Positions 18,307 to 27,085 of a stretch of 39,438 nucleotides of DNA are shown here, in pieces. The notes below the pieces were generated by a model, which was not told where the DNA came from, made no database searches, and saw only the letters and a list, made by a program, of their open reading frames with translations. The stretch spans positions 1 through 39,438 of the forward strand of contig NZ_BTPU01000011.1 of the NCBI RefSeq assembly GCF_036985595.1. The letters run 5' to 3'. Numbering within the stretch: position 1 is the first letter of the stretch; every line of letters starts with the position of its first letter. This DNA is from Vallitalea maricola (lineage in GTDB: Bacteria; Bacillota; Clostridia; Lachnospirales; Vallitaleaceae). The translations under genes were made by a program, and so were the position numbers.

Positions 18307-18584
18307 TTAGCAAGATAGGAAGTTATTGGGATTCCAAAGTGGAGATAGATATTGTTGCTATAGATAATGATAATAAGAAACTTATTGTCGGTGAATGTAA
18401 GTATTTGAATAAACCAATGAAGGATAGTGTATTTTATAATTTGATTGAAAAAGCTGATAGCATAAAAGGTTATGATGATTATGATAAGGTATATGTATTG
18501 TTTTCTCTAAATGGTTTTGAGGATAGGATTATTAATCTAAATAAAGGGCGTAATGATTTGATTTTATTTGATAGTAACAAATAG
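18303..18584 (+). pseudogene. Remnant of a DUF234-type ATPase (C-terminal nuclease-like domain only)
   Basis: The open frame after a TAG at 18300 reads KIGSYWDSKVEIDIVA, then LIVGECKYLN and VLFSLNGFEDRI. This matches the C-terminal DUF234 (PD-(D/E)XK-like) domain of the AAA+ ATPases usually annotated as ATP-binding proteins of about 450 residues, with the acidic and GECK residues of that fold visible. Only the last 90 or so residues remain and there is no convincing start (a GTG at 18339 lies inside the domain and no ribosome site precedes it). The upstream ATPase part is gone, and the fragment directly abuts the clipped end of the zinc-ribbon gene, so a deletion probably joined the two. Confidence 0.7.
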
Positions 18585-18761
18585 TATTAATGATTTAGCT
18601 ATAGGGTCAAATTTTATTAGTTAAGAATATAGAAATATAAATAATTTCGGCTAATATATAAAATAAACATTATATTAACTATTACATTTTTATCACATAT
18701 TTCTAACCACTCTAATAATATTATTAATATATAAATAATTATTTAGAGAGGTTATTTGTTT

Positions 18762-19118
18762 ATGAAGAAAACAAGTAAAATCAGACATTTGTTTCCTGGG
18801 GGGAATACCACACAAGGATTTTTTTCATACTATGACAATATTTTAAGACAAGATGAAGCAACTAGAATTATTTGTCTAAAAGGAGGACCAGGAGTAGGTA
18901 AATCCACCTATATGAAGAGAATAGGCAAAGCAATGGAAGAGAAAAACTACGAAATAGAATATCTACACTGTTCATCAGACCCTGACTCATTAGATGGAGT
19001 TTTTATACCAGCTATAAAATTTGCAATAATCGATGGAACATCACCCCATGTAGTTGACCCTAAAAATCCTGGAGCAGTAGATGAGAACGTACACCCATTG
19101 GGGATATTTTTTATATAA
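18762..19118 (+). pseudogene. Truncated P-loop ATPase (PRK06851-like family)
   Basis: ATG 18762 follows GAGAGG at 18746-18751. The 118-residue product starts like a Firmicute ATPase family of about 360-370 residues: FPGGNTTQGFFSYYDNIL, Walker A GGPGVGKST (near residue 44), HCSSDPDSLDGVFIP and DGTSPHVVDPKNPGAVDE. Right after this the sequence departs from the family (NVHPLGIFFI) and stops, about one third of the way through. A clean terminator follows 31 bases later, perhaps the original one, brought near by an internal deletion. The remaining part has a Walker A but no second half, so it is unlikely to be active. The other 171 bases upstream (18585-18755) show nothing beyond AT-rich sequence. 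Confidence 0.75.
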
Positions 19119-19148
19119 GCAATTATAATAAAATACTATGCAATAAAC

Positions 19149-19177
19149 ACTTCAGTCTCACCAAGCTGAAGTTTTTT
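19149..19177 (+). terminator. Intrinsic terminator after the truncated ATPase gene
   Basis: ACTTCAG (19149-19155), a 10-base loop and CTGAAGT (19166-19172) run directly into six T residues (19172-19177). This is the most typical rho-independent terminator in the window and separates the decayed genes from the second biosynthetic operon. Confidence 0.8.
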
Positions 19178-19604
19178 CATGCCCAAAATCCTAACAATAA
19201 GAGTTCTTTTTATCTTAGCATAAATCTAGAAAGCTAGGTATAGTTAGACATCAATGTAAAATGATTAATGGCAATATTAAGAAAAGTCGGCATGTTATTA
19301 CATAATTCACTACCTCATATTACATATAAATATAATAAGAACATTGTAGATGTATAATAAGTATGGTAAAAATATTAATAAATAGTATTTTAAGTTATAA
19401 TGTCTGAAAACAAAGAATTATGGTTTGGATTAGAATAAACATATTATTCGTTGAAAGGATTAAAAATATTGTTTTTAAGAAATATTTTTTGATAAGTTTC
19501 ACAAATAATATATTAAATAACATACACGTAAGTAAGAAAAAATGATTATATTTAAGCAACAGAAAGTGGAACAAAATAAAATTATTATAAAAGGAGATTA
19601 GCTA
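19178..19604 (+). promoter_or_regulatory. Leader/promoter region of the second operon
   Basis: These 427 bases hold no gene that I can support. They follow a terminator and precede a 19-kb operon, so the operon's promoter should be here. The best candidate is TTGATA (19489-19494), 18 bases, TTAAAT (19513-19518), 5/6 and 4/6 matches, about 85 bases before the ATG; isolated TATAAT boxes at 19352 and 19396 lack a matching -35. AAAAGGAGATT just before 19605 is a good ribosome site. No riboswitch or operator repeat was obvious by eye. Confidence 0.35.
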
Positions 19605-20720
19605 ATGTTAGAACAAGTCCCATGGAGAAAACATATCAATCTTAGTCCAGATAATTTATTGAGAGATGTGTTGAAAGTTGTATTTGATGAGGATGGTGGA
19701 AGTGAATTTTGGCTTAAATACCAAAAGAATCATAATCTAAATTGTATTCGAGACATTCATACAGAAGAAGAATTGAAGATTTTAGGAGATCCTGAATATG
19801 TGACTAATCAAATTACTATAGCATTACGAGACTACCCAGTAGAATATTATGTACCAAAAAGTCTTATCAAAAATAAGTCAAAATTGATGTTATCTGTAAC
19901 TGGTGGAACTACTGGTAAAGAGAAGACAGCAATATTTAATACTAAAGGCTTGTTTGAAGATTATGGTTTCATGGGGTATCATTTCATAACAAAACATGGA
20001 TTTTCCTATACTGGAGAAGGGTATAGCTTATTATATGCAGGACCCACTGGTAATCATTATGTAGGTAAGTCTATTAAGCGTATGGCAGAAAACACAAATG
20101 CTCTGTTTTATGCAATAGATATGGATACGCGAATATTCAAGAAATTCCTTATTGCTCAAAAATATGACGCAGTTAATCTGTATATGGAACATATAATGGA
20201 GCAAATAGTGGATATTCTAAAGACAAAGAAAATTGATTGTCTAGTTACAACATCTAAAATACTGGAAGAATTATATAAGTATATTGATGTTGATGCCTTA
20301 GGTTTAAAGATGATAATGAATTCTGGAACTGCTACATCGCCTGATACATTGAAAGTATTCACTAATGAAATATATAAGAATGTTATATTTATGGGTGCCT
20401 ATGGAAATGCATTATTCGGTCCATCTTTTGAGATACCACGTAAAGAGAATGATTACAATATGAGATATTATTCTAATTATCCTTATATCCAGATAGATGT
20501 AGTATCTAAAGATGATTTGTTTTCTAAGGTTAACTATGGAGAGACAGGTAGGGTATTAATGAGAAGATATACACCAGAATGCTTTATTCCTTATTACGTA
20601 GAGCGTGATATTGCTGAACGAATAATGCCTTCTAAGGAAAATGGCATATTCTGGGACGGAATCATGAATCCTAGACTTAACCAAGATATGGCTGGGAAAA
20701 TTGTAGAAGGGGTTTATTAA
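19605..20720 (+). CDS. LuxE/GriC-like adenylating enzyme
   Basis: A 371-residue member of the phenylacetate-CoA ligase/LuxE branch of adenylate-forming enzymes. The phosphate-binding loop is SVTGGTTGK (residues 97-105); YGNALFGP (near 266) is the A5-like motif and the ERD near 340 the A7-like one. It is about the length of LuxE (acyl-protein synthetase) and shorter than full ligases, having little or no C-terminal lid. The acyl reductase gene begins 2 bases after its stop, the pairing seen in luxE/luxC and in the carboxylic acid reductase GriC/GriD that converts 3,4-AHBA to its aldehyde. The inferred role is to activate an aromatic or acyl acid as an adenylate or thioester for the reductase. 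It is the first gene of the operon. Confidence 0.75.
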   Translation: MLEQVPWRKHINLSPDNLLRDVLKVVFDEDGGSEFWLKYQKNHNLNCIRDIHTEEELKILGDPEYVTNQITIALRDYPVEYYVPKSLIKNKSKLMLSVTGGTTGKEKTAIFNTKGLFEDYGFMGYHFITKHGFSYTGEGYSLLYAGPTGNHYVGKSIKRMAENTNALFYAIDMDTRIFKKFLIAQKYDAVNLYMEHIMEQIVDILKTKKIDCLVTTSKILEELYKYIDVDALGLKMIMNSGTATSPDTLKVFTNEIYKNVIFMGAYGNALFGPSFEIPRKENDYNMRYYSNYPYIQIDVVSKDDLFSKVNYGETGRVLMRRYTPECFIPYYVERDIAERIMPSKENGIFWDGIMNPRLNQDMAGKIVEGVY

Positions 20721-20722
20721 TT

Positions 20723-22126
20723 ATGATTAGTATTCCATTAAAAATAGGTAATGAAGATTATTATACTATAGAAAAAAATATAGTAACAGATTTATCAGGT
20801 AAAGCAATTGCAGAATGCTCTATGGCTCCATCAATAAAAGTAGATCAAGCTAATGATATGTTCTGTGCAAATAAAACATCTTGTAGAGACATAGATATTT
20901 ATCAACTTATAGAAATATTTAATCGAGCAGCTGATATTTTTAAGGGTAATGTGCTGATGGGAAATGAAGTACTTTCTTTTGATGATTATATTAATATAGT
21001 TGTAGAATCAACTGGCTTACCAGTACGTTATGTCAAAGAAGGACAAGCCGTCATATACTATTATTTTAAAAATATAGGCAATATACTTAAGGCACAATCA
21101 CCTAATATGTCTTTAGACGTATACAATGAACATATGTATATGAAGGGCAATAAGACTATTGGTTGGATAAAAGATGGTATAGATGTAGGTGTAATCTCTC
21201 CAAGTAACAATTCAACAGTACATACAGTATGGATGATGGCATTGGCAATGAAATCGCAGATTATGATTAAACCATCTTTAAATGAAGTTTTTACACCATT
21301 AAGAATTATTCAATCTCTTTTAGATGCGGGTTTACCAAAGGAATTTGTTTGTTTCTTGCCTGGTAATCACAAAATAACAAATAAAATTTTATCTACAACG
21401 TCAAAAGGAATATTATTTGGAAGTAGCGATGTCATAGATAGATATAAGAAGGGCTTTCCTAATGTAAAATATTATGGACCTGGATCATCAAAGTTATTTG
21501 TTGATGAAGATAGTGGTGTAGATTTCGACAAAGTAGTGACACATGCCATTGATGGAATTGTGAGTTATGGAGGAAAAGGGTGTATTTCTATTTCTTCTAT
21601 CATATGTACAAAAGATGGAAAAAAATATTCAGATTCTATAGCAGAAAAGTTAAGCCATACTCATATATATAATCCCTTGGATACTAAAGCAATAATTCCA
21701 GCAGTCAAAGAAACTAATTTGTGTACAGCTCTAAATAAATATATACAAATAATGGTTGATTTAGGAGCAGAAAACATGTCACAAAAATATATAGGATCTG
21801 ACCCATATGTAGTATCAGAAAACTGCAATTATCTATTACCAACAGTATTATATATGGAACCTACACATCCTATGTTTGGAATAGAATTACCATTCCCTTT
21901 TGTTACTGTAACGAGTGCCAGTGGAAGTTTGGCTAAGAACCTATTAAGAAAGTCTCTGGCTGTATCAATTATAAGTGATGATAATGAGATATATCAAGAA
22001 CTTTTGCAAGATGAAAGTATTCAAATGATTCATCGGGGATTGTTAGAAAATGTATATGATGTAGATCCTGAAAAACCATTTGAGGGATTTATGAGTGACT
22101 ATTTGTTTAAAGTTAAAACGATATAA
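20723..22126 (+). CDS. LuxC/GriD-like acyl reductase (aldehyde dehydrogenase superfamily)
   Basis: A 467-residue member of the ALDH superfamily resembling LuxC-type acyl-CoA/acyl-protein reductases, which use NAD(P)H to turn an activated acid into an aldehyde. Visible are the nucleotide-binding stretch GVISPSNNSTVHTVWMMALA (near 155-174), the helix LLDAGLPKEFVCFLPG, and the catalytic cysteine Cys287 in GGKGCISIS. Length matches LuxC (about 480). It begins 2 bases after the adenylating-enzyme gene, so the two are translationally linked and probably work as one carboxylic acid reductase. With 3,4-AHBA genes later in the operon, 3-amino-4-hydroxybenzaldehyde is a plausible product; another acyl substrate cannot be excluded. 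Confidence 0.82.
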   Translation: MISIPLKIGNEDYYTIEKNIVTDLSGKAIAECSMAPSIKVDQANDMFCANKTSCRDIDIYQLIEIFNRAADIFKGNVLMGNEVLSFDDYINIVVESTGLPVRYVKEGQAVIYYYFKNIGNILKAQSPNMSLDVYNEHMYMKGNKTIGWIKDGIDVGVISPSNNSTVHTVWMMALAMKSQIMIKPSLNEVFTPLRIIQSLLDAGLPKEFVCFLPGNHKITNKILSTTSKGILFGSSDVIDRYKKGFPNVKYYGPGSSKLFVDEDSGVDFDKVVTHAIDGIVSYGGKGCISISSIICTKDGKKYSDSIAEKLSHTHIYNPLDTKAIIPAVKETNLCTALNKYIQIMVDLGAENMSQKYIGSDPYVVSENCNYLLPTVLYMEPTHPMFGIELPFPFVTVTSASGSLAKNLLRKSLAVSIISDDNEIYQELLQDESIQMIHRGLLENVYDVDPEKPFEGFMSDYLFKVKTI

Positions 22127-22138
22127 GTGGGGGATAAG

Positions 22139-23086
22139 ATGATAGTAAAAGCGCCTGTTAATAGTCTAAGATCAGCAGAATTACAATGTAAATATGGAGC
22201 GAAAGAAATATATCTAGGATTAAGAAGTGATAAATTGAATAGGCTTTCCTTTTCAGGAAGGGGCAGTATAAAGGTTGATAAAAAGGGCTCTAATAGTAAT
22301 ATTGAGAGTGGTGAAGAATTAAATAAAATAATTAACCATTGCCATGACAAGGGAGTAAGCGTTGCATTGGCAGCCAATTGTCCTTCATTACCAGATGCTA
22401 TGAAGGATGGTTACGAAGAGTATATTAATGAAGTCGTAGAATTAGGTGTAGATTCAATTATTGTTGGTGATCTGGCGTCATTAATTCTAGTAAGAAAAAT
22501 TGTACCAAAAGATTTCTATGTTACTGCTTCGGTTTTCATGGAATCATATAATATCGGGGTTGTTCAGATGCTGAAACACTTGGGAGCAAATGAAGTGTAT
22601 ATTCCTCATCATCTTAAATATGATGAAATAGAAAAAATATGTGATGAGGGATTGAATATTGGAGTATTTGCTAATTATGGTTGCTCCTTTAGTAACGGAC
22701 GTTGCGGACTTATACATAGATGGGGTGAAGAAATAGATATGGGAATACCTTGTCGAGCAAAATTTGATATAAGTAGTAAGAATGGAAGTATCAAAGAGGC
22801 ATACCCTATATTGGATTTTGGTTTGGATTGCTGTTTATGTACAATTAAAAAATTAATGGATTTTAATATCCATTCTTTAAAGTTAATAGATAGAGCAACC
22901 CCTGTAGAGCAAGTTCTACCTTTTACCAAAGTATATTCAACTGCAATTAAGATGTTTCAAGAAGGTAAAAATTTAGATGAAATAAAGGCTATGGCATTTA
23001 AAACAGTGCCTTGGTGGGAAAATCAGTTTTGTGCAACTAAAAATTGTAGATATATGGATAATTGCTATAGCAGTTATTATATTTAA
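22139..23086 (+). CDS. U32-family UbiU-like Fe-S protein, first pair
   Basis: A 315-residue U32-family protein. The ATG at 22139 is preferred over GTG 22127 because GTGGGGG lies just before it and because the product then aligns with its paralogue at 33496 (MIVKAPVNSL / MKIKCPVNSL). Cysteines at 182, 189, 205 and 231/232/234 (GCS, GRCG, IPCR, CCLC) match in order and roughly in spacing the 4Fe-4S ligands of UbiU. The early part has the TIM-barrel pattern GAKEIYLGLRS and GVDSIIVGD. In E. coli UbiU works with UbiV, and the relatives TrhP and RlhA hydroxylate RNA, in O2-independent reactions linked to prephenate. The next gene is a UbiV-like partner, so a heterodimeric hydroxylase is the favoured idea; classical U32 protease activity is less likely. 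Confidence 0.88.
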   Translation: MIVKAPVNSLRSAELQCKYGAKEIYLGLRSDKLNRLSFSGRGSIKVDKKGSNSNIESGEELNKIINHCHDKGVSVALAANCPSLPDAMKDGYEEYINEVVELGVDSIIVGDLASLILVRKIVPKDFYVTASVFMESYNIGVVQMLKHLGANEVYIPHHLKYDEIEKICDEGLNIGVFANYGCSFSNGRCGLIHRWGEEIDMGIPCRAKFDISSKNGSIKEAYPILDFGLDCCLCTIKKLMDFNIHSLKLIDRATPVEQVLPFTKVYSTAIKMFQEGKNLDEIKAMAFKTVPWWENQFCATKNCRYMDNCYSSYYI

Positions 23087-23101
23087 CTTTTGGAGGGTAA
23101 T

Positions 23102-24058
23102 ATGAATATTGAAATAAGAGTCAATACCATGGAAGAAGCGTATACATTGATGGAATCTCAGGTAAATATAATAGCGGTTGGTAATGAGAATTGTGTATAT
23201 AAAGTACCCAAGTATGAGGAAATAAGAGATTTAGTCAATGAAGCACGTAATAACAATAAAAAAATAAGGGTCGTATTTCCAAAAACACCAAATATACATT
23301 TTGATAATATGCTTGAACTTCTTAAAAAAACAGCAAATCTAGATGTTTTAGTAACTATAAATGATTATGGATTAATGTTTAGAGCTAAAGATATAAAATT
23401 GATGAATGGTTTTGCTATCGGTAGAGTTTTGGCATTCTCTCTACTTACATCTAGTCCTTGGTACGATCTTCTTGTAGAGGGTGAGAATCAAGAAATAAAA
23501 AAAGCACTTGCAACAAGTAATATGGATAGTACATATAAATTAGATTTTGTAAAAACACTTGGTGCTAATGAGATTGAAATAGAATATTTGAAAGAAGTCT
23601 GTGAGAATACTGAAAGAATCATAGAAAAAACATTTAAAGTATCAGCCCATTATGAATCTTGTTTGGTTGGTTATAGCAGGTGTTGTCCTGTCAAAAAAAT
23701 GCTTCAGGAAGAAACAAGTACTTGTGCTGAAGAAATTGCATGTAGTGAACCATACTATATAGAATTTAAAGAAAAATTTAATACTATACCTGTTCAGAAT
23801 AAAAAGAACAACTATAATTCAATGACGCATTACGTTGAAGATGAACTGGTTAAGAAGATATTCACACCTCTCATGGTTGTTGGAAATGGACTATACAAGA
23901 AAAATGAAAATAATAATTTTGAGTATAAAAATGTATCCACTATGATTATCAATAGTGTTTTCTATGATGATAAGGAACATTTAGAAAATGTATTCGAATT
24001 ATTAAAAATAAAAAAGGAGATAAGCGAATGTTCAATAGTAAAGAAACAGATAGGATAA
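23102..24058 (+). CDS. U32-family UbiV-like Fe-S partner, first pair
   Basis: A 318-residue protein whose start at ATG 23102 follows GGAGGG (23092-23097); the TTG at 23090 is part of that site. It is shaped like UbiV, with one early cysteine (Cys31 in NENCVYKVP) and a late cluster (Cys187, 194/195, 208, 214: ESCLVGYSRCCPV, STCAEEIACSEPYY). UbiV also has one early and three later cluster ligands. It lies 15 bases after the UbiU-like gene and overlaps the following ligase gene by 31 bases. Its paralogue is at 32619. It should bind a 4Fe-4S cluster and pair with the upstream protein for an oxygen-independent hydroxylation; the substrate is unknown. Confidence 0.82.
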   Translation: MNIEIRVNTMEEAYTLMESQVNIIAVGNENCVYKVPKYEEIRDLVNEARNNNKKIRVVFPKTPNIHFDNMLELLKKTANLDVLVTINDYGLMFRAKDIKLMNGFAIGRVLAFSLLTSSPWYDLLVEGENQEIKKALATSNMDSTYKLDFVKTLGANEIEIEYLKEVCENTERIIEKTFKVSAHYESCLVGYSRCCPVKKMLQEETSTCAEEIACSEPYYIEFKEKFNTIPVQNKKNNYNSMTHYVEDELVKKIFTPLMVVGNGLYKKNENNNFEYKNVSTMIINSVFYDDKEHLENVFELLKIKKEISECSIVKKQIG

Positions 24059-25338
24059 AAAACTTGGTAGAAAGTTATCTAGAAAAAAACGACAATATTG
24101 ACCAATGGGACAAAATTCTAAGAGACCAATATCACCTTGATGCTATTAACTTAATCCTGGATTTAGCTAAAGACAATGAACACTACAAAGGAAAAATGCA
24201 CAAATTAGATGGTACTAAGATTAACAACTTAGATGAGTTTAAGAAAATTGAGTTTACAACAAAAGATGAATTAAGAGGAAAACCTTATAAGACAGTATGC
24301 GTTGATAAAAGCAAATTAGCACAATTAAATATTTCAACAGGGACAACAGGTGGAGATAACATTTTCTGCTTTTATACAATGAATGATTTATATTGCAGCG
24401 AAATCCAAACTAAATATCCGGAACTGATACCATTAAAAGAAACAGATATTGTTGTTAATGCTCTACCATATGAGATGAGCTCAGCAGGAATATCTCTACA
24501 AAGAGTATTCCAAGTAGGTGAAAGAGCTATTGTTCTTCCAGCAGGTAAAGGAGGAGTATATTCTACTCCTCAGAAAACTGTGGAGCTTATGCATAAACTA
24601 CAGGCAGAAGTTTTAATGACATCTCCATCATATGCAGCAACATTATATGAATATGCACTTGAGAGCGATTTAGATCCTATAAAAGACTTTAATCTAAATA
24701 GGATTTGGCTTACTGGTGAAGGCTGTAGTGATACATATAGAAAGAGAATTGAAAAAATATGGGGAGCACCATCATACTTCTACTATGGTTCACTTGAATG
24801 TGGTTCTCTAGGAATGGAATGTCGTTATAGAAATGGCTATCATATTCCAGAAGCTCATGTCTATATGGAAATTATTAACCCTGAAACTGGTGAGACCTGT
24901 GACGAAGGAGAAATTGGCGAAATAGTCACAACAACTCTAGTTAGGGAAGGTCAACCATTTATAAGATATAGAACTGGAGACTTAGGAATTATTAAAACAG
25001 TTGAATGTGAATGTGGCATCAAAGAAAGAAAGCTTGCTCTTAGAGGTAGAGTATGCGATCAATTAAAGTTAGATGGTAGAATATTCTCACCATTTTATTA
25101 TGAAGATTATCTAATGAAAGTAGAAGAAGTAGGGTTATGGTATCACTTCATTGTTAAAAGTGATGGATTGACAATTAGAGTGGAAAAGAATTACGGTACT
25201 GATATTAGCGATGATGAATTAATAGAAAAAGTTGTAAAAGTGATAAAAGAGGGTACTGGAACTATTCCAATGGTAGAAGTTGTTGATAAAATACCAAGAG
25301 TTTTTACAAAAGCAGTAAGAGTAATCCAAGAGGGTTAA
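24028..25338 (+). CDS. Phenylacetate-CoA-ligase-like adenylating enzyme 1
   Basis: A 436-residue member of the phenylacetate-CoA ligase (PaaK / coenzyme F390 synthetase) family. The phosphate loop is ISTGTTGG (residues 102-109); YYGSLECGS (near 253) is the A5-like region, FIRYRTGDLG (near 311) the A7 motif and LRGRVCDQLKLDG (near 341) the A8 hinge. The ATG overlaps the end of the UbiV-like gene by 31 bases behind AAGGAGATAAGCG. The family usually activates aryl or small organic acids to CoA or carrier thioesters; together with the 3,4-AHBA genes this suggests 3,4-AHBA or a derivative. In benzoxazole pathways an enzyme of this kind joins two aminohydroxybenzoate units before an amidohydrolase closes the ring, and such an amidohydrolase lies at 27086. 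Confidence 0.85.
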   Translation: MFNSKETDRIKNLVESYLEKNDNIDQWDKILRDQYHLDAINLILDLAKDNEHYKGKMHKLDGTKINNLDEFKKIEFTTKDELRGKPYKTVCVDKSKLAQLNISTGTTGGDNIFCFYTMNDLYCSEIQTKYPELIPLKETDIVVNALPYEMSSAGISLQRVFQVGERAIVLPAGKGGVYSTPQKTVELMHKLQAEVLMTSPSYAATLYEYALESDLDPIKDFNLNRIWLTGEGCSDTYRKRIEKIWGAPSYFYYGSLECGSLGMECRYRNGYHIPEAHVYMEIINPETGETCDEGEIGEIVTTTLVREGQPFIRYRTGDLGIIKTVECECGIKERKLALRGRVCDQLKLDGRIFSPFYYEDYLMKVEEVGLWYHFIVKSDGLTIRVEKNYGTDISDDELIEKVVKVIKEGTGTIPMVEVVDKIPRVFTKAVRVIQEG

Positions 25339-25350
25339 AAGGAGGTTTAT

Positions 25351-26307
25351 ATGTTAGCTATTGAGGTAGAAAACTTAACAAAACAATATGGCAAACATTT
25401 TAAAGCGGTTGAAAAGGCAAGTTTCTCTGTTGAAACCGGAGAGATATTAGCACTACTTGGACCTAATGGTGCTGGTAAAACAACATTATTTAAAATGATG
25501 ACATCATTAAGCAAGATTACAGCAGGTAAAGTAAATATTATGGGATATGATTTACACAAAGATGAGTATAAGGTTAAAAGCTTAATCGGTTATTCATGTC
25601 AAGAAATTGGGCTTGATCCAGAATCTTCAGTTCTTTTTAATATGCGATTATTCGGTAAGTATCAACATATATATGGGGATAAGCTGAAAAAAAGAGTGGA
25701 TTTTTTGCTTCAATTATTTGAACTGAAAGAAGTGGAGAATAGAAAAGTTAAATTGCTATCAGGTGGAATGAAAAAGAAATTGGAAATAGCAACAAGTTTA
25801 ATAGCAGAACCTAAAATATTATTCTTGGATGAACCCACACTTGGGTTGGATATAGAGTCCAGAAAAAAATTATGGGGATATATTCAGCAATTAAATGAAG
25901 AACAGGAAATGACAATAATTCTTACTACCCACTATTTAGAAGAAGCAGAGAAATTATGCGATAAATTAGTAATTCTGGAATCAGGTAAAATTATTAAACA
26001 AGGGTATATAAATGACCTCAAAGAAGAAGTTGCTAATGATTTAATAAAGATTAATTTTTCTAAATATGAAGAACATGAAGCTATTGAATATGCTTATAGC
26101 AAACTTACGAACTTATCTTTTGTTAACGAAGTAAAAAAGGTTAAGCAGGAATTAATTGTATCAGTGTCAAACGGTAGAAGTTATATTACAGATATCTTGG
26201 ATGAAACGAAGAACTGGAAATATAATATCAAGAGCATTATGGTAACAGAAGCTTCATTAGAAGATATATATCTAGAACATACAGGTAATTATATTAGAGA
26301 GGTGTAA
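25351..26307 (+). CDS. ABC-2 type transporter ATPase (DrrA-like)
   Basis: A 318-residue ATPase of the drug-export/ABC-2 class. Walker A GPNGAGKTT begins near residue 37, the signature LSGGMKKK at 136, Walker B ILFLDEPTLGLD near 158, and the His switch in TTHYLEE. It is preceded by AAAGGAGG seven bases before the ATG, and its partner permease starts 3 bases after its stop. It should supply energy for export of the second operon's product or provide self-resistance. It belongs to a different class from the exporter-type pair at 8332-11717, so the two operons carry separate transport systems. Confidence 0.92.
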   Translation: MLAIEVENLTKQYGKHFKAVEKASFSVETGEILALLGPNGAGKTTLFKMMTSLSKITAGKVNIMGYDLHKDEYKVKSLIGYSCQEIGLDPESSVLFNMRLFGKYQHIYGDKLKKRVDFLLQLFELKEVENRKVKLLSGGMKKKLEIATSLIAEPKILFLDEPTLGLDIESRKKLWGYIQQLNEEQEMTIILTTHYLEEAEKLCDKLVILESGKIIKQGYINDLKEEVANDLIKINFSKYEEHEAIEYAYSKLTNLSFVNEVKKVKQELIVSVSNGRSYITDILDETKNWKYNIKSIMVTEASLEDIYLEHTGNYIREV

Positions 26308-26310
26308 TTT

Positions 26311-27069
26311 ATGAATTTTTTTAATGATATTTTCACAACAACCCAAAGGTATCTGAAATCACAAGTACAAACTCCATACTTTTTGGTTTTCAGTATAGCC
26401 CAGCCTATTTTTTGGCTTATTATCTTTGGGCAATTATTTGAAGGTATGTTTACGACGGGAGGCTATAGCTATATTCAGTTTATTACTCCTGGTATTGTGG
26501 TTATGAATGTTTTATATGATGCGGGTTATTCAGGGATGAGTGTTATTGAGGATATTGAACACGGAGTTTTCTATAAAATATTAGCATCACCTACTAATAA
26601 ATTAGCTATTGTAATTGGTAATCTATTAGCTTCTTTTTTAAGTATTTTTATTCAGGTAACAATTGTAATTATTATTGCTTTAATGCTTGGATTCAGCTTT
26701 TATGGTAATTTATTAGATTTACTTATCATGATTGTAGCAATAGGTTTATTAGCCTTTGGTGTTTCAGGCTGTTCTAAGGCATTAGCATTTTTCACAAGGA
26801 AAGATGACCCAGTGGTTATTATAGTTAACTTTATCACTATGCCTCTTATCTTTCTATCAAGCATATTATTACCAGCAGAAAGTATGCCAAATTGGGCTGG
26901 GAAACTTATCCTATTTAACCCATTGGAATATGCAGTTAGAATAGTGAGACAATGTTGTTACGGGGCTGTAAAAGATGCTAACTTCGGTTACTATCTGGTT
27001 ATACTATTATGCTTTGCAATAGTAGGGGTGATTTTATCAACATTAGGAATTAAGAGAACAACTGATTAG
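26311..27069 (+). CDS. ABC-2 type transporter permease (DrrB-like)
   Basis: A 252-residue membrane protein with about six hydrophobic segments (roughly residues 25-42, 57-75, 103-130, 137-157, 170-188 and 222-245). The end signature NPLEYAVRIVRQ, between the last two helices, is the ABC-2 permease loop seen in DrrB- and NodJ-type exporters. It begins 3 bases after the ATPase gene, with GAGAGGTG inside that gene's end as ribosome site. It should sit in the cytoplasmic membrane with the protein encoded at 25351. Its substrate is presumably the operon's product. Confidence 0.9.
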   Translation: MNFFNDIFTTTQRYLKSQVQTPYFLVFSIAQPIFWLIIFGQLFEGMFTTGGYSYIQFITPGIVVMNVLYDAGYSGMSVIEDIEHGVFYKILASPTNKLAIVIGNLLASFLSIFIQVTIVIIIALMLGFSFYGNLLDLLIMIVAIGLLAFGVSGCSKALAFFTRKDDPVVIIVNFITMPLIFLSSILLPAESMPNWAGKLILFNPLEYAVRIVRQCCYGAVKDANFGYYLVILLCFAIVGVILSTLGIKRTTD

Positions 27070-27085
27070 AATAGGAGGAAAGACA

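Noticed and set aside
17886..19177. Mobile element causing the truncated genes
   Set aside because: No transposase fragment, terminal inverted repeat or target duplication was found in or next to the damaged genes.
22139..23086. U32 proteins as collagenase-type peptidases
   Set aside because: The cysteine pattern and the adjacent UbiV-like partner fit the Fe-S hydroxylase-associated branch; nothing shows a protease site.
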